Notes: generated by a model from the letters alone, not told the origin. A stretch of 64,000 nt of DNA from Paragonimus skrjabini miyazakii (GCA_014338405.1 JTDE01000214.1:181165-245164), one strand, 5' to 3'. Shown: positions 12,826-25,539, counted from the first letter of the stretch. A program made the numbers and translations.

Positions 12826-13009
12826 CTTATGACCCAAAAAACAAGGTGAACCGCTTCTCAAAAACAGATTTCTTATCCGAAAAACGCAATGTCTGTTCGC
12901 AAGTTTCAGAAACTCTTCTGGAGCGTACACATTGGTACAGCAACCATGCTTACAGGAGTCCTCATGGTCCATCCTATTTCCATATACCACCTTCGACCAT
13001 AAAACAGAA
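12826..13009 (-). CDS. Candidate minus-strand exon, unrecognised Cys-containing protein
   Basis: The minus frame from ATG at 13041 is open to 12718. A good donor CATAAG|GTCAGT at 12825 ends it in phase 0, and an acceptor AATAATCAG at 13010 could open it. It encodes DHEDSCKHGCCTNVY and a basic stretch (FRIRNLFLRSG). The next minus-strand candidate, 12543-12638, also enters in phase 0. I do not recognise the family. It would be a gene nested in the long intron of the claudin-like gene. Chance is a real alternative. Confidence 0.25.
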
Positions 13010-15209
13010 CTGATTATTGATAACTTTTCAATAGACATCATGTTAATTAACTACCAGTATGTCAGGTCGTGTTACCCTCTATCCGAATTGAGCAAATGGC
13101 ATCAGAGTGCGTGATGTGTGACGTGATGTGTTGTTGAATTGGCATTTGTCAATTTGCTGGGCACCCCTTCGAGCCATCTTAATGTGTTAGCAACCACTCG
13201 TGACAAAGTTTACTTTAGAGAACCATAAATGGTAGTTTCAGAATGTCACGAATTGCTGATGCGGTCACAACTAGTGTTTTCGAACCCCGAGGGATCCACA
13301 CCGTCACCCTGAAATTCCAGAGAGTACTCCACTTCATTAGTAATGTATAATCATTACAATGATGTACAGTTGTTAGTATGGCTTATTTTAAGATGTCATG
13401 ATTAACTTTGGTTAGCAGTACACGCTGTGTAAAAGAGAAGGAATGAAGAGCCTAGTGAATGTCATAACGTCAAAGAAACCGAGCCTAATCCTCCTCAGTG
13501 GGTGTGCACGTTACTCCAATAGCACAACGGTTCTCATTTGAGGTAGCAAGTATTCATGGGCAGCTTCGGGATTGTTGTCACTGAAAACGCCAACTCAGAT
13601 GGTTGTTTAAATATTCAGTGACGTGAATCGTGTAAACGCACACACACAGTCCGTGTGCAATGCACATGCTAGATAAAGGATTGCATATCAATCATATACT
13701 CCCTTGTGACTCTAGTATAATGTCATGTCGGAATTATACTGTTGAACAATTACAGTCGCTTGCATCTCATACGGAAAGTTCAGAAGCTGTAACCTAAATA
13801 GTCTCATAGTGACATGAGACTGGTTTAAGTGTCTTCGAGATGGAAAAAGTCAAATTTTTGTGAAACAGGATAGAGTGGAAAGGTAGGCAACAACTCAGAT
13901 TTGTGATCAGTACCAAAGCTGCGCTAGGGGTAGAATGTGAATATAGAATTTACCTTGCGTAATTATAGGTAAATACGGCAAAATCATTGTTAAGCAACGT
14001 ATAACAAACTTTCGATTGAACATATACTGGATGTGTCTGTATTACTAGGCAGATGTCTACGCGATTACACAAGAACAGTTGATAAACTCAATTAAGGTAA
14101 TTTAGACGACTATTAGGTTACGTGTGTGACAGTTTTGTGAGGGACAAATCAAGATGCAGGAAGTTAACTCAATAAGCCATAACCGGAAGACTATAAACAA
14201 CTTTAGACAAATAAGTATATACTACAGGTGCGCGAGCGCGTGCGATGCTCAATACATCGGGAATGCATGGTTGGGCAAAGAATGAATAGAGTAGTCTGCA
14301 AAGTTTAGAACTGTTGTGCTTAAGCTCATGTGCCTCGAGTTTACATCCATCCACCTAGGGTGAATGAATGACATTTTTGGTGTCGTGTATGACTGTTTAC
14401 GTTCACTATATGTAATTCGATGAATGCGGATTTTGCATCCAATCGTCGTTTCTAACTCAACTTTTCATATGACTTTAGACTTTGCCAAAATTCATTGGAG
14501 TTGCATGGTCCCACAAGAAGTGGTCATATGACAATTGACTAAATGGTGTAGGGTGAGCCATTAAATCAATATTTCAACTTGCCTGCACGATTCGACGATG
14601 GTATGAAGTTTCCCAAACCAGATATTGGTTCACTGATTGTAAGGGTTGTTGTCCGATCACTTGGAAGACGTGCATCGCCTTCTATGACCGTGTCGCCGCG
14701 GATCAAGCTATATAAACATATTCCAAGAACATTCACCTGCAAAACTATTTAGTCAGAATAATCGGGTAGCAACCCATAATGAATGTACGAACGTACAGGT
14801 CATTTCACAATATTTATTGTTTACTTTGACAATCTTGACTATCTGTTCACCTTTCTACAAAACACTTTGTGGATCACAATGACAGCTATGTAAGTACAGA
14901 CAATGTTATTTTTGAGATTTATACTGTCGAAGATATGACAAAAGACAATACAATTAATCATAACTCATCATCAAAAACAGCAAGAAACCACTGGATTGCG
15001 CTGATGTTTGGCTGTCATACAATCATGGATAAAAAAGGTGACCTGAGCCAATAGAAAATAAAGACTCACAAGTAACGAGCCCTAAGTACCGAAACAAATA
15101 CGTCTAAATTCGAGCACTTAGCATCAATTTACAAACAAGCAATCTAGCTTTAAATGAATACAAGGCGGTAACAGTAGGCTTCTACCACTCTACTTCACCC
15201 ACTTTATAG

Positions 15210-15690
15210 AAAACGTGGTCCAGAAAAAACAGCTTTTAGGCCACCGAACCCGATTATTCAATATTTCATCAAAAGTCTCCAACCATCGATTCTGTGAGTC
15301 ACGAAGGTCCCAGCCCAATAGACAAATCCGGTCTACAGTGGATGACCGTTTGAGGAATGAAGTCATTTATTTACGGCAGATCATAATTAGTCCACCACTT
15401 ATCTTACGCAAGTTAACAAAGGAATCGGCAGAAAGCGCTCAATACGGAAGACAACTAGCTGGCATCCTTAATGCTAGACATAATTCTGTGGGGTCTACAA
15501 ATTTAAAGATTAAACGAACGAACTCGTTGGGCACATTACCAAATATCCACTTTCCAATTTCTTTGTTGCTTGCCACTTGGTGCCACTCGTCAATGACAAT
15601 AGAACACAGACGACAATGGTCAGGTACCTTGAGGCTGTTTACGCATTCTATCGTCAGCGGCCACGTTTCGCAATAGTAAAATAGCACAAG
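15210..15690 (-). mobile_element. Minus-strand LINE 3' fragment
   Basis: On the minus strand the frame from 15687 reads YYCETWPLTIECVNSL, DHCRLCSI and ASNKEIGKWIFG. This follows the pattern G-CETWPL..E....L..FDHRCLRSI......SN.EVR..VFG of the post-RT region of flatworm LINEs. Further down, in another frame, GWDLRDSQNRWLETF and NNRVRW match the usual end of those proteins. Frameshifts and stops separate the blocks. It lies in the second large intron of the claudin-like gene, antisense to it. Confidence 0.65.
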
Positions 15691-18600
15691 TCATACACTC
15701 ACCCTACATTCGCTACCCATAACTTTCAGAAATTGTTCTGCATTACCAGAAATGATCTGGGTTAACGATTACCCTCCTGGCTCAAAACGTGTACCGCAAG
15801 CTAGCTGGTGGTTGGCAGTGTGCTAGAACAGATACTACTTTTTCCCGACAAAGATACCAGCTTTTTTTACAAACTCCAACCTGAAGGACCAGAAGATTTT
15901 GATTCGTCTGCCTATAAACCTGCTGGGCATGGGTGGCTCTGTCAGCAGGAGCATCATACCGTTCAATTTAGCTCAACAGATCGTCGAAATATGCAAGCCG
16001 TCACGCAGTGTTAACGTCCAGTCTTTTTTGATGGAAATATAGGCTTAACATGATAAAATACTTAAGCAGTGCGGCGCTTCCTATCAGCATAGGGAAACGC
16101 TTCGTTACTGTAATCTTCACTAAATGTAGGCCAACGCGACATTTATCTGTATGAAAGTGAATCACCAATCTTTGCGAGAAAGTATACAGCTATTGCCTTT
16201 GTGATTTTTGTCCAGTCGTGTAATGTGTACCACATAAGGTTTCCTGTCATATTCAATACAGAATGACTTGAAAATGAGCAAGTCGAAGAATAATCAATAT
16301 TTGAACGAGGTCACAGGTTAGATCGATGCTAAACGCATGCACGAGTAGTGCACGGATTTGAGTGTGAGAACCACGTGGTGTTCACATCGGCCTCCTGCTT
16401 GATGAGCACTGTAAACCACATTGTCAAGTTTTGAACTAATTACAAATGAAATCATCAAAGACACCACGTTTTATGTAACGTACACACTGCGCACATCATG
16501 GTTTTTGCGATTGTGAGCACAGATTTGTTGGTCCTGAGGTGGGTGTCTCCCACAGAAAATGGCGGCCAACCCGTATATTCACCACAAGCTGAGAACTTAT
16601 CAAGGACTTCATTGTTAAAATCCATAAACTTATTAAGACATGTAAGTAAATTATGGTAAGAGGCACTGTATTATAAGACTGAGCACCAAGGTAGTGCTTC
16701 GGACCAAGATACGCAAACCAACTGCTTCAAACTCGTTATCCCTAGTGTTCATTAAGGAACGGTAGATATGGTTAGTGGGAGAGTACAAGCAGGACATAAA
16801 CGTTCTTACCACAGTTTGCCTTGTAATGTGATCTCTAACACTTTTCATTATACCGTACAACCTTAGGAATTACTGGTGTCCATTAATGCCGTCAGGTTTA
16901 CGATATATCATTTGAGACAGTAGTCTTCGGTGGGTTAATGTTCGCACTATAAGCAGTTGCTACTGTAATGTTCTCAGTTGTGGAAATGATTGGACTGTTG
17001 CTGATCGCTTTCACTACCACGTAGTAGACGTTGTCAATAATAGCCACGGTAGTGGTAATTAACATAGAATCCCTTACAGTTGTACACAATCTACAAGGTC
17101 AACTCTAAGCCCCTTGATTCAGACAGAACAAGACGCGGTGACGGTTTACTCAAATCAGACTGGTTTTTACATTAGTGATTAATGATTAGTAAAACATACT
17201 ACGTACAATCAAGCAAACAGTCAGAAATTTGCAGTCACTAGTGCAATGGTATGAATAACCAAGTGTGCGGTACAAGATAAAAAGAGGAGTTCAAGTAGAA
17301 TACGTTACGTGCAACGATGTGAGATATGTTTGGCTGGTATTTGATTTAATCGACACATAGGGATATATGTATATATAAAGAACCTACAGTGCGACAATTT
17401 AATCGATGGGATATAGGCGTGGGAACGGCTGAAACTGACGTTATGGAGGCCGTCACTCGTGACCTAGTAGCATAGAGGGTAATGTCGTGTGTTCAAGCCT
17501 GTTGACGGGTGTTTTGCTATTGTACTGCTACTTTCATCTGCAGTAATCCGAACCTCAGCATTATTGATTGTGGACAGAATTAACAGCTATTGTTATGTCA
17601 AAAGTGACAACGGTAAAAGAACATAACGCTTCACATAAAATTCAGAGAGCAAAAGAAGTGTTTCTTTCGTTAAGTTGTTTCTGTTTGTGGGGAACAATAC
17701 TTTATTCCTGTGGAACAGGATTGGTGGGAGTGAAACATGATGAGTAGGAAAATTTAGCCTTGGAATAGTTCACAGAATATCTGTGCACTCATTATTAATA
17801 TCCAGTATTATCCTAACGGTTGCTAGTATACTAAACCACCATAAATTCTTTAAAAAAGTATACCTGCAAATGACGTCTGTTTGGACTTGGTGGCGATTGT
17901 GCTACCATCACGCAGTAGTGATATATCTCATTTGAAGGCTAAAACGCAATAGTATGTGAAATCGTGAAGAACTAGGAAATAGATATCTGAATATAATTCA
18001 GTTAACATTGTTTTATCCGATAATACCTGTATCACAGCACTATGAAAACGCGTCGATTACGGTACAAGTTAACCAGTGTGATATAAGAAAGAGAGAGAGC
18101 TATTTTGGGGGCTGCTGGTTAGTAAATACACCGTTGCTAGAATCTGTTTTTCACGCAAATGATCCTTAGTTCATACCAAGGCCGCATCCTGTGATTCAGG
18201 TATAGTACAAACTCTTCGCTGAATTATCCTGTACACAGTGCTTACTCGCTATCTCCATTAGAGCTTCGGTTTGTCTTCGTTTATATTGTGCAACAAGCTG
18301 AGCACTCTGGTAAGAAAACTCATAGCTTTCGGTCGGTTAGGTCAAATTTACTCCATTTTTGAGGAAAAGTGATGCGCTGTAGTTGGGTCAGTGTGACTGT
18401 GTGCACCTCACTCAGAAATCGAAGAGATCAGCATTAAAGGGCATCCTCTCAGTGATCCTTTGGTGAGCCTTCAGTAGCACAGATTTCATCAGCTTAAACA
18501 AAAAATGAATGCTTTCAAACAATTCTAAACCAAATCCATCGTAATCACTCCACTACTTCCCTGGTTCAGAGACACAAATCGTCAAATCATACTTAGTTTT

Positions 18601-19337
18601 TATTTCAACTGTATAAACGTTACAATGGGCTCCTAAGTCGAGAATCGATAGGACCTTATCCTAGTACAGTAGTGTGTGAAGAGTGTTAATGAACGAGATT
18701 TTATGTGATTTATTGACCAACATGTAAGCATGTCCAATTTTATTCAGGGAGCCCGGCGTACTGGTCCTCCCAGGACTGGGATGAGGCAGCCTCTTTTTTT
18801 ATACCGTCAGGTGTTTTTCTGTTTCTGGTAAGTCAGTTTCATTACGGAATTTGACTAATGTACATCAGTTTTGTATTTGAGGGGAAAGAGTTTCATGTAC
18901 AGTCGATTTTTGTATACAGTTGTTCCATCCTAAAGCGATACCTTGCTGTAGTTGCGTTTACGTCGGTGTTCTTGGTTTTTGTTTCGTTCCGCAGATGAAC
19001 AGATGTCACACTACGTCTCTGGACAAGTTCACTATGACTGCATCGGCTTTAACTACCTATATGTTATTCGTGTACAGTCAGCATTTTGAATTTTGGTCCA
19101 TTCTCCCCTGGATTGTTAACCCTGTGATCATCAAATCTCTTCCCCTCTCATAGGTATCGTAGTTCGAATTCAGCTTATTTGTATTCGAAGTGCAGATTTC
19201 TCTAGCATCGTACAACAACGGGACATGATAACTGATATGAATGACTCACACCAACTCAAGACTTGGAAATTTAATACGAAAATCATAATTTCATGAAAAA
19301 TATAACCTCGCATGCAAAAAACTACTTGTCCGAAGGA

Positions 19338-19357
19338 GTTATATATATATATATATG
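19338..19357. repeat. (AT)n microsatellite
   Basis: About nine AT units upstream of a SINE cluster. Confidence 0.9.
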
Positions 19358-19479
19358 TTGTTTCAGTTTAGTTCACTTTAACGTATGCGTTTTAAGGGAA
19401 ACTGATAATAAGACCCTATTTTATCGCAATAACTTGCCTACCTTTTGCTAACGGTGTTTATTTTATTGAAGTGTGTACA

Positions 19480-19650
19480 AACATAAGGCGTGGCCGGAGT
19501 CCTAGTCCTGGCAGTGGCTAGGATATGCACTACTGACGAGCCCTAATGAGAGCGAAACTCGAGTCTAGTACTTCTGCCGCTGCGATTGTGGGTGATGTTT
19601 AATCTATATGAAATCAAACTCCCCTACTACTCATCAGTAATCAAATACCG
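19480..19650 (+). mobile_element. tRNA/hammerhead SINE, 5'-truncated copy
   Basis: It starts inside the tRNA-like head (GGCCGGAGTCCTAGTCCTGGCAG), retains the whole hammerhead and the 3' body ending near CCCCTACTACTCATCAG. The head is degraded, so internal pol III transcription is unlikely. About 65 bp separates it from the next copy. Confidence 0.7.
19527..19571 (+). ncRNA. Near-intact hammerhead ribozyme
   Basis: CTGACGA (19533-19539), GAAA (19554-19557), the ACTCGAGT palindrome and the cleavage C (19565) are all present. Stem II (GCCCT/AGAGC) has one mismatch and stem I (GCACTA/TAGTAC) one mismatch. Core bases are complete, so weak self-cleavage is possible. Confidence 0.65.
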
Positions 19651-19714
19651 CTCAACAAGTCAATGATTTCTGTAATTTCAACTTGGAGAGAAGTCCTAGT
19701 CGAGGGGTCATCGA

Positions 19715-20005
19715 TTGGAGTTAACAGACAGTAACTGTGTCTCCTCCCGAGGCGATCGGGCAACCTGACCATTACTCACAAGCGAAAGTGGATGAGCGTT
19801 CTCATATGATAATTCGGTCGTGCCTATTGTGAGGTCAGTGGAACAGTAGTAAACACGGTTGCCTCATGAACAGCGTGGCCGAAGTTCTAACAAGAGCGAA
19901 ACTCGAGTCTAGTGCTTCTGCTGTTCGAAAGGGGTCGACTGGAAAGTTTATGGAAATGCGACAGCTGCGATCATCTGTGGGTGATGTTCAATCTATATGA
20001 TAAAG
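19715..20005 (+). mobile_element. tRNA/hammerhead SINE with deleted ribozyme core
   Basis: The 5' segment (GAGGCGATCGGGCAACCTGA), the tRNA-like head (CAGTAGTAAACACGGTTG) and the 3' body (ATGCGACAGCTGCGATCA) are present. A deletion near 19880 removes box B, stem I and the CTGACGA core, leaving only TTCTAACAAGAGCGAAACTC and what follows, so the ribozyme is dead. Confidence 0.75.
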
Positions 20006-20295
20006 TGTAGTGTTTGTTGTAGAAGTTTTGTAATCAATACGAAATTGAAAAATAGTAATTATAGAACATGAAATAGTCCTAAGACCGTCCATTACTTTAC
20101 GACTTTCGAACTGGTCATCAAAACTTTACGATCTTTCTATACCGTTCTGTGATTCAGTCAGTAACTTTTAACACATGATAGAAACCAGCAGTATGTTTCC
20201 TAAGATCAATGACCGTCAGTTAAGCGTGGTAGTTGAACCAATAGCTGGCTGCTTTATTTGAGGTACTTGTGAAAGGAACATAAATGTGTCACTCC

Positions 20296-20547
20296 TTAAA
20301 GCACAGACGGCCGTTTGATAGTTTGAGGCGACTTTTCCTCTTGACGAACAATCATTGGCGTGTGCTCTCTGCCCCCTCTGGGCTGCACTCTATACCCCGA
20401 TTGGATCACATGACGGCCTTCACAACTCAAGTGTTCCTCGGACGTTGTCATAGCGCAGCAGCCAATACGTGCAGTCGCAATCAAAAGGTCGTAAAATCTT
20501 AGTCCACTAGACCAATCATAAGCCAGTCCAACAGCCTGAAAATACAA
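20296..20547 (-). CDS. Candidate exon or repeat-derived ORF, unrecognised
   Basis: On the minus strand a very good acceptor (TTTCTCCATTGTATTTTCAG) just inside the ORF opens a frame of about 80 codons to a stop at 20296. The protein reads GLAYDWSSGLRFYDLL, then CCAMTTSEEHLSCEG, then a basic Pro/Gly segment. The region is more G+C rich than its flanks, which suits either a true terminal exon or part of a transposon. I cannot assign a family. A second copy elsewhere in the genome would point to a repeat. Confidence 0.3.
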   Translation of the reverse strand: MYFQAVGLAYDWSSGLRFYDLLIATARIGCCAMTTSEEHLSCEGRHVIQSGYRVQPRGGREHTPMIVRQEEKSPQTIKRPSVL

Positions 20548-20884
20548 TGGAGAAATTCAACTGCACTAAAGCGAAAGGCTTTTACACGAAAGATACATTC
20601 TTATGCCTAGAAGAGAAACCAGTATGGGAAAAGGTATAGTAATAATAGATGGAATACAAATCTTACTCACGTGTATCAACTCATTTGAAATGCATCTCCT
20701 GTTATTTGTTGCTGAGATACCCAGCAAACTTATGGTCCCCTAGAAGTTAGAACTCGGATTCAAGTATCCCATTCACTTAGAATGTTGCTTTTATCTAGAA
20801 ATATTATATTCGAAATGGTTACCATAAAGCCCAAACTCGAAACCTGCAGGAAACCAGCAGGACACTATCACAAGTAAATGATTG

Positions 20885-20990
20885 AAAAGGTCGTAAAATC
20901 AGCTGTTACAAGAATGTTGCTGGTTCGAATCCAGCCGAAGTCCAGACTTTTCGCAAGTGGATCTCTTCTAGAATAAGCATAGTTAAGTTG
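20885..20990 (+). mobile_element. Second tRNA-derived SINE family, partial copy
   Basis: TCAGCTGTTACAAGAATGTT and the box B GCTGGTTCGAATCCAGC (a perfect T-arm) are followed by the family body CAGACTTTTCGCAAG and ATCTCTTCTA. The 5' end of the head is degraded. Confidence 0.6.
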
Positions 20991-23394
20991 CTGAGATTGG
21001 TTGTGCGTAATTTTTAATTCATGTCATCCAGAATCCTCTATTTCATATCAATAAGCATGTATTTCAATAACCGTTATAAATGCTAGCTCAGAAAACTGTT
21101 ACCGAAGAAACCTCATCATTTATTGGGTACCCACTTTTGATTTGTGTATTTACCAACAGTTGGTTCGCCTATAAAAAAACATTTCAGTCAGATGGCGTAT
21201 TTTGTGATTCTACACAAATTTATAGAAAACAAACTGTATAACTTGAAAAATTCTCAAGATATTGCAACAACTAGTTGCCCTTTAATTTTTTTCGTGCACT
21301 CTATTCCAGTGAGATGCCACTTCTATAGAGTCGATTTGAACTTCTCATGTTGCTTCGAGGAATGGTTCTTAAAATCATGAGACAGTGTAGGGCTACCCAG
21401 AATCAGTCATTTATAAACCGGTTATGGTCGGATGGATTGTTCGGTTTGAAAAGTAAATAACCTAACGATTTGTGAAATTTATTAGAGCCACAGCGATTTC
21501 TAAACATCAGTTTCAAATATGTATCTAGCTGCTGCTGACTTGTAATTTTAATAAACACAGACGGAAGAAAAGTTCACACAATTGCGTTTTCCCTTCATGG
21601 ATTTCAATTGGTGAATGTAGTTTTCTCATTGGATGTGCAACTAGAGAGAGTATGAGTGTTAAACAAGGTTATTTGATTTACATATTATCATCTAGGCCAA
21701 CAGTCACATCATATGTTATCCCGCTGAGCACACGTGGACTAAACTTTGGACTCTTAATCGCTGCTTTGAGCATTGGATTAAGTCGATTGACTGTCAGTCC
21801 GCATCTTCTTCATATGTCTTGAATTTGGGACTAAACAAATCCCATGGATATGTTTGTGTTTTTATGGGGAATGAAGTTCAAAACGAGATGAATGTTCAAA
21901 TTCACAAAGCCGGTAGTCCCATTGGAATTCCTTTATTGTTGTGAACGAACACTCTGGTCTAAGTGTAAGCAAACTGAAGTTGTGTAGGTAAGTGTTACAA
22001 TCTAGAACACCAGTAGATTGTATGAAGTGTGATGAGTATATCCCTAAGGGAACAGTCAAGAAAAAGTCACTGTTTTAAGTGTAATCTGTTTTATCGTGTG
22101 AGTTGACCATTTTTGAGGGCATCATTGTTGATCTACTGAGTAAGCTATTCGCAAAGATTCTGTTCGTCAACGTTTTGTCTATAAACTGGGTCGATGTGAA
22201 ATCGATATTGTCGTTTGTTCTGGACAAGCACATACATACAAACACACAATCCGTATATGATGTTCTCGATAATCGAAATGATGGCGCTCATTTTTCTTCA
22301 ATATTCAGAGTGAGAAGTTGCTTGTTCGTTTGTTTCACCAGAGTGACATAGATGCCTATACTTTCAAAACGATTTTGTTAATTAAGCATGAAATTTTGTG
22401 TTGAAGGCAGTTCACTAATTGAAACATCTTCGCCGAACTCATCTAACAAATATCCTCCTAAGATTTATGATTTATGATTTATGAGAATCCGGAGGCGTCT
22501 CTAAACTCCTGACCTTGAGTTAGACAGTTTGAAGCAAAGTGGCTGACGTGTGCTGGAATGCTTTTAATAAAAATCCATTTGGAAATTTGATCACTAGAAG
22601 TAGGCGACTGATAATAAAAGCCAGTGGAGAATGAAAAAATAAACTTACTCACGGTCCATAAAAACACATGACAGCATGCAGCAAATAGTGGATGATTTCC
22701 AGCAACTATGAATGGTTGTACACAGCTTCACTCTATCGCAATGACTTTGGTTACAGGCTAGCTAGTTTGATTTTTGGAATGTGTATTATTCGAGCCAGCG
22801 CTCAGAATAAACACATAATGAGGCTGTCATGTTAGAATTTGTTAACCTCATATTGAGCCTACTCTGACGCTGGCCGAATGTTATCCAAAACTCAGGTGGC
22901 TCAGTTACTACTTCAGTTTCAACAAATTACATCTTATATGATGAGTTTAGCCAGGCAAACTAAGTTTTGTCATCAATGGACTAAACGTTGAAACTACTTT
23001 CACCTCCACCATGTCAGTAGACTTATCCTAGTTCAAATAACTGGTCAAGATATCGAAGAGTAACAAACGGTGCAGCTCAACGGGAGCAACTTTCTCAGGG
23101 TGGTATGGGACACACGATATCAAAAAGCTTTCAAAGTAAAACGTCCTGAATGTCCTGGCAAGCAGCCCAAACATAACTATATCGGACACATCAAGGTGCT
23201 GCTTAAAGACTGAATATAAACTGACATTTGACCAATCACAGCTTCTGATAAAACAGTCGTTACTTGTACAGAGTGGTTACTAGACAAACTATTCATCGAA
23301 TCAGTAAAGTGTTGCGATAATCAAACTGATAGTTCTAGTGGTTTGCGGTCATTTACAGGCGATTGTTGCGTCCTCATCCACATAGACCTTACGG

Positions 23395-23530
23395 ATAGTT
23401 CCTTTTCAAGAGAAGTACCAAGCTTGAGTTTCCCTCCCACCAGAGCTCGTCCACGATGTTACTACCGCAGTCCATGTTTCCATGAGGTAGCCATATTGCA
23501 AACTGCTCCACTAGCCTCATTAGGGAACAC
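23395..23530 (-). mobile_element. tRNA/hammerhead SINE, degraded, minus strand
   Basis: Read on the minus strand it keeps GACGAGCTCT, GAAAC and the head region CTACCTCATGGAAACATGG. The core reads GTGGACGA, so two of the conserved CUG bases are lost. Confidence 0.45.
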
Positions 23531-24205
23531 TCAGGTGTTACATTAAAGGATCACTGATTTGTGTTTATGCGTAGTGCTCAGGTTGGTTGATCGCCTCCAG
23601 AGGAAACACAGAAATTGTCCAGTTAGTGACAGTAGACATTCCCCGTAAGAAGAACTTCTGCTTCTATCCAAATAGTAGAATTCAATACATATGCTGTTTA
23701 CTTATAGGCCGTCGAAGATTCTTCTGATATTTATCGGAAATCGTTAACACTTTTACAGTAGTGAGTATGGTCTAAAACCGCCGAAGATTTCACAGTCTAC
23801 GCATGAGTGACACACTTGAACACAGTTTGTGTCATCAACTAAGCTTCATTTCGACGTTCGCTCTCTAATTGTAGTTCACATACAGTACGCATTCTCGGTT
23901 AGGTCAAAAGAGTATGATAGTGAGAATTTCGCCATTTTCATGTTCGATGCAGCCTAACAAACAGTTAAGCACGGAACGATACGGGATCGTGATCAGATTG
24001 TTCCGTCAGAAATATTACGACAGCTACTGCATCTATTCTGAAAACAGTCGAGCAGACTGAACAATATTTGAAATCGAGTGCGACTGGGCGGTTGAATATA
24101 ACAGTCCGATTATGCCGGAAGCATAGCATTTCGAACCAGAAGCGAGAGTGTCTAACACGTACAATAATTAATCACTCTTTTCTATCACAGTCCTAGACCA
24201 TTTAC

Positions 24206-24372
24206 TTGTAGACAACGGGGGTAACAGAACTGCAAATACTTCCTTCGTTAGAAGCCTACTGATACCCAAAGCTATGCTTCGTCCGAGGTAACATGCAGCA
24301 ACATCCACATCCCCTTGTTTTGTACAATAAAGTGTTCTTTTTGTCAATTCGCCACTTGAGCTTTCCATTTTC
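24206..24372 (-). CDS. Candidate minus-strand exon with start codon, unrecognised
   Basis: The minus strand reads acceptor AATAGCACAG at 24373, then GAAA and ATG at 24368, followed by 54 codons to a possible donor TACAA|GTAAAT at 24205 (phase 1). The product has a hydrophilic start (ESSSGELTKRT) and a hydrophobic end (LLTKEVFAVLLPPL). No family is recognised and splice support is moderate only. Confidence 0.2.
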
Positions 24373-25277
24373 CTGTGCTATTCATAAAACAAGATACCGT
24401 GAACAACATTTTATGATACCGTTACTTTGAATTGTCTCAGGCATGGCTAGCCTTCGACTCATAATGAGCAAAGCGAATCAGTAATGAATCACTTGTATGG
24501 CATGAGGCTCTCAAGGTCAAAAATGTCTAGGTATTCACAAATAACCTCTAGGTTCATCTAGTAGATCTTAAAAACAAGTGACCTGGTCCAACAGGCCTGT
24601 TGCAATGTGCAACAGCTATGTCTGATAAATACAGCCTGAACCAAAGATACTGTGGTAGGATATTTGATTGTTTGCGAAGGACAGTGACTACTACCAGTAT
24701 GTGAACAATTGAAACTCAGAAACCGGCCAGTTTTACATTAAAAATATTCGAAAAACGATCTTTGTACTGTTCTAAAAAATGGTTGCATTTTTTTGGACTG
24801 ACTTTGATCTATCGGTATTTTTTAATTATGTATTCATTATTTCTGACAAGTGACTGACTACTGTAAGCGGTTAGCAAGTGGAAGCTATAGTATTAACCAA
24901 CACGTCGACCTCACAAACCCAAAGGCCACAATGTGTGCTCTGGAAGGATACCAAGGGACAGTGAATCTCGATAGAAGAAATTTCACAGAATTTCCTCATG
25001 AGAATGCAATGCAATAAAACAATAATCCTTTACTACCGTGACGAAAGAAAAAACTAGTGTGTATACACCGCATTGCAGAACCAGAGTTAACGTTGCGTTC
25101 GCTACTGAGTATCTGAGACGGAAAACTTGAATCTATTGGCCCCTTTCGAAAACCGGTCAGTGCAAATCCTCATTCGAATGCTGAAGTTTTGTCGAGTCAT
25201 GATTGTCCTTCCCCGTGCAACCATCCCGTTTGTCAACAAATTTCAGTGATTCTTATTTTTCGTTCTTTATTTTTTAG

Positions 25278-25427
25278 GCTGGCAAGACGGTGCACTCTGT
25301 ATTTTACTGTTTGCCATCCTTCTGGGCTTGCTTGGTATCAGCCTGGCTCTGGCTGGTCACGTGGTCTATGCCCTGTCCAAACGTTTGTATTATTTTCACT
25401 CAGGGGGTGAGGCGCACGTGGTCGCAG
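25278..25427 (+). CDS. Claudin/PMP22-superfamily protein, exon for TM2 and start of TM3
   Basis: The exon is 150 nt, bounded by TTTATTTTTTAG and GCAG|GTGAGT, phase 1 on both sides. It reads WQDGALC, then a 20-residue hydrophobic helix rich in Leu, Ile, Gly and Ala (TM2), a short basic cytoplasmic turn (SKRLYYFHSGG) and the first residues of TM3 (EAHVVA). Joined to 49415 the helix continues as AFVTALSVLIYHVTVVV. Helix lengths and the short TM2-TM3 turn match TMEM47 and calcium-channel gamma subunits. The other two frames of this exon lack a sensible membrane pattern. Two possible 3' partners exist: the nearby 25501 exon and the distant 49415 exon. Confidence 0.75.
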
Positions 25428-25500
25428 GTGAGTACCAGAGTTGAGGACCATAGTGTTTTTGTACAGTGAAATGTGAAGTTATCCATGTATTTATTTCCAG

Positions 25501-25539
25501 CTGGTTGGAAAACGAGAACGGTGGTTACACCACCGAACT
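25501..25539 (+). CDS. Possible 39-nt cassette exon or alternative 3' exon of the same gene
   Basis: A 73-bp intron with GTGAGT and TTTATTTCCAG ends separates this exon from 25427. An internal donor AACT|GTGAGT at 25540 would make a 39-nt exon, phase 1 in and 1 out, adding 13 residues (GWKTRTVVTPPN plus the split codon) inside TM3. Without that donor the frame continues to TAA at 25629, and AATAAA follows at 25739. The first reading gives a cassette exon, the second a truncated isoform lacking most of TM3 and all of TM4. The family normally has no polar insert here, so the exon is probably not constitutive. Both readings are inference from splice signals. Confidence 0.4.

Larger units (their letters stand above)
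8224..25277. other. 17-kb intron-like stretch
   Basis: It holds SINEs at 8.8, 10.2, 19.5, 19.7, 20.9 and 23.4 kb, a minus-strand LINE fragment at 15.2 kb and the minus-strand exon candidates at 12.5-13.0, 20.3 and 24.2 kb. The spans 10.4-12.4, 13.1-15.2, 15.7-19.3 and 20.99-23.4 kb are unique-looking and A+T rich, with nothing I can support. Confidence 0.5.

Noticed and set aside
17440..17600. tRNA-like SINE (GTGTTCAAGCCTG)
   Set aside because: Box B is only approximate and no copy of the surrounding sequence is seen in the window.
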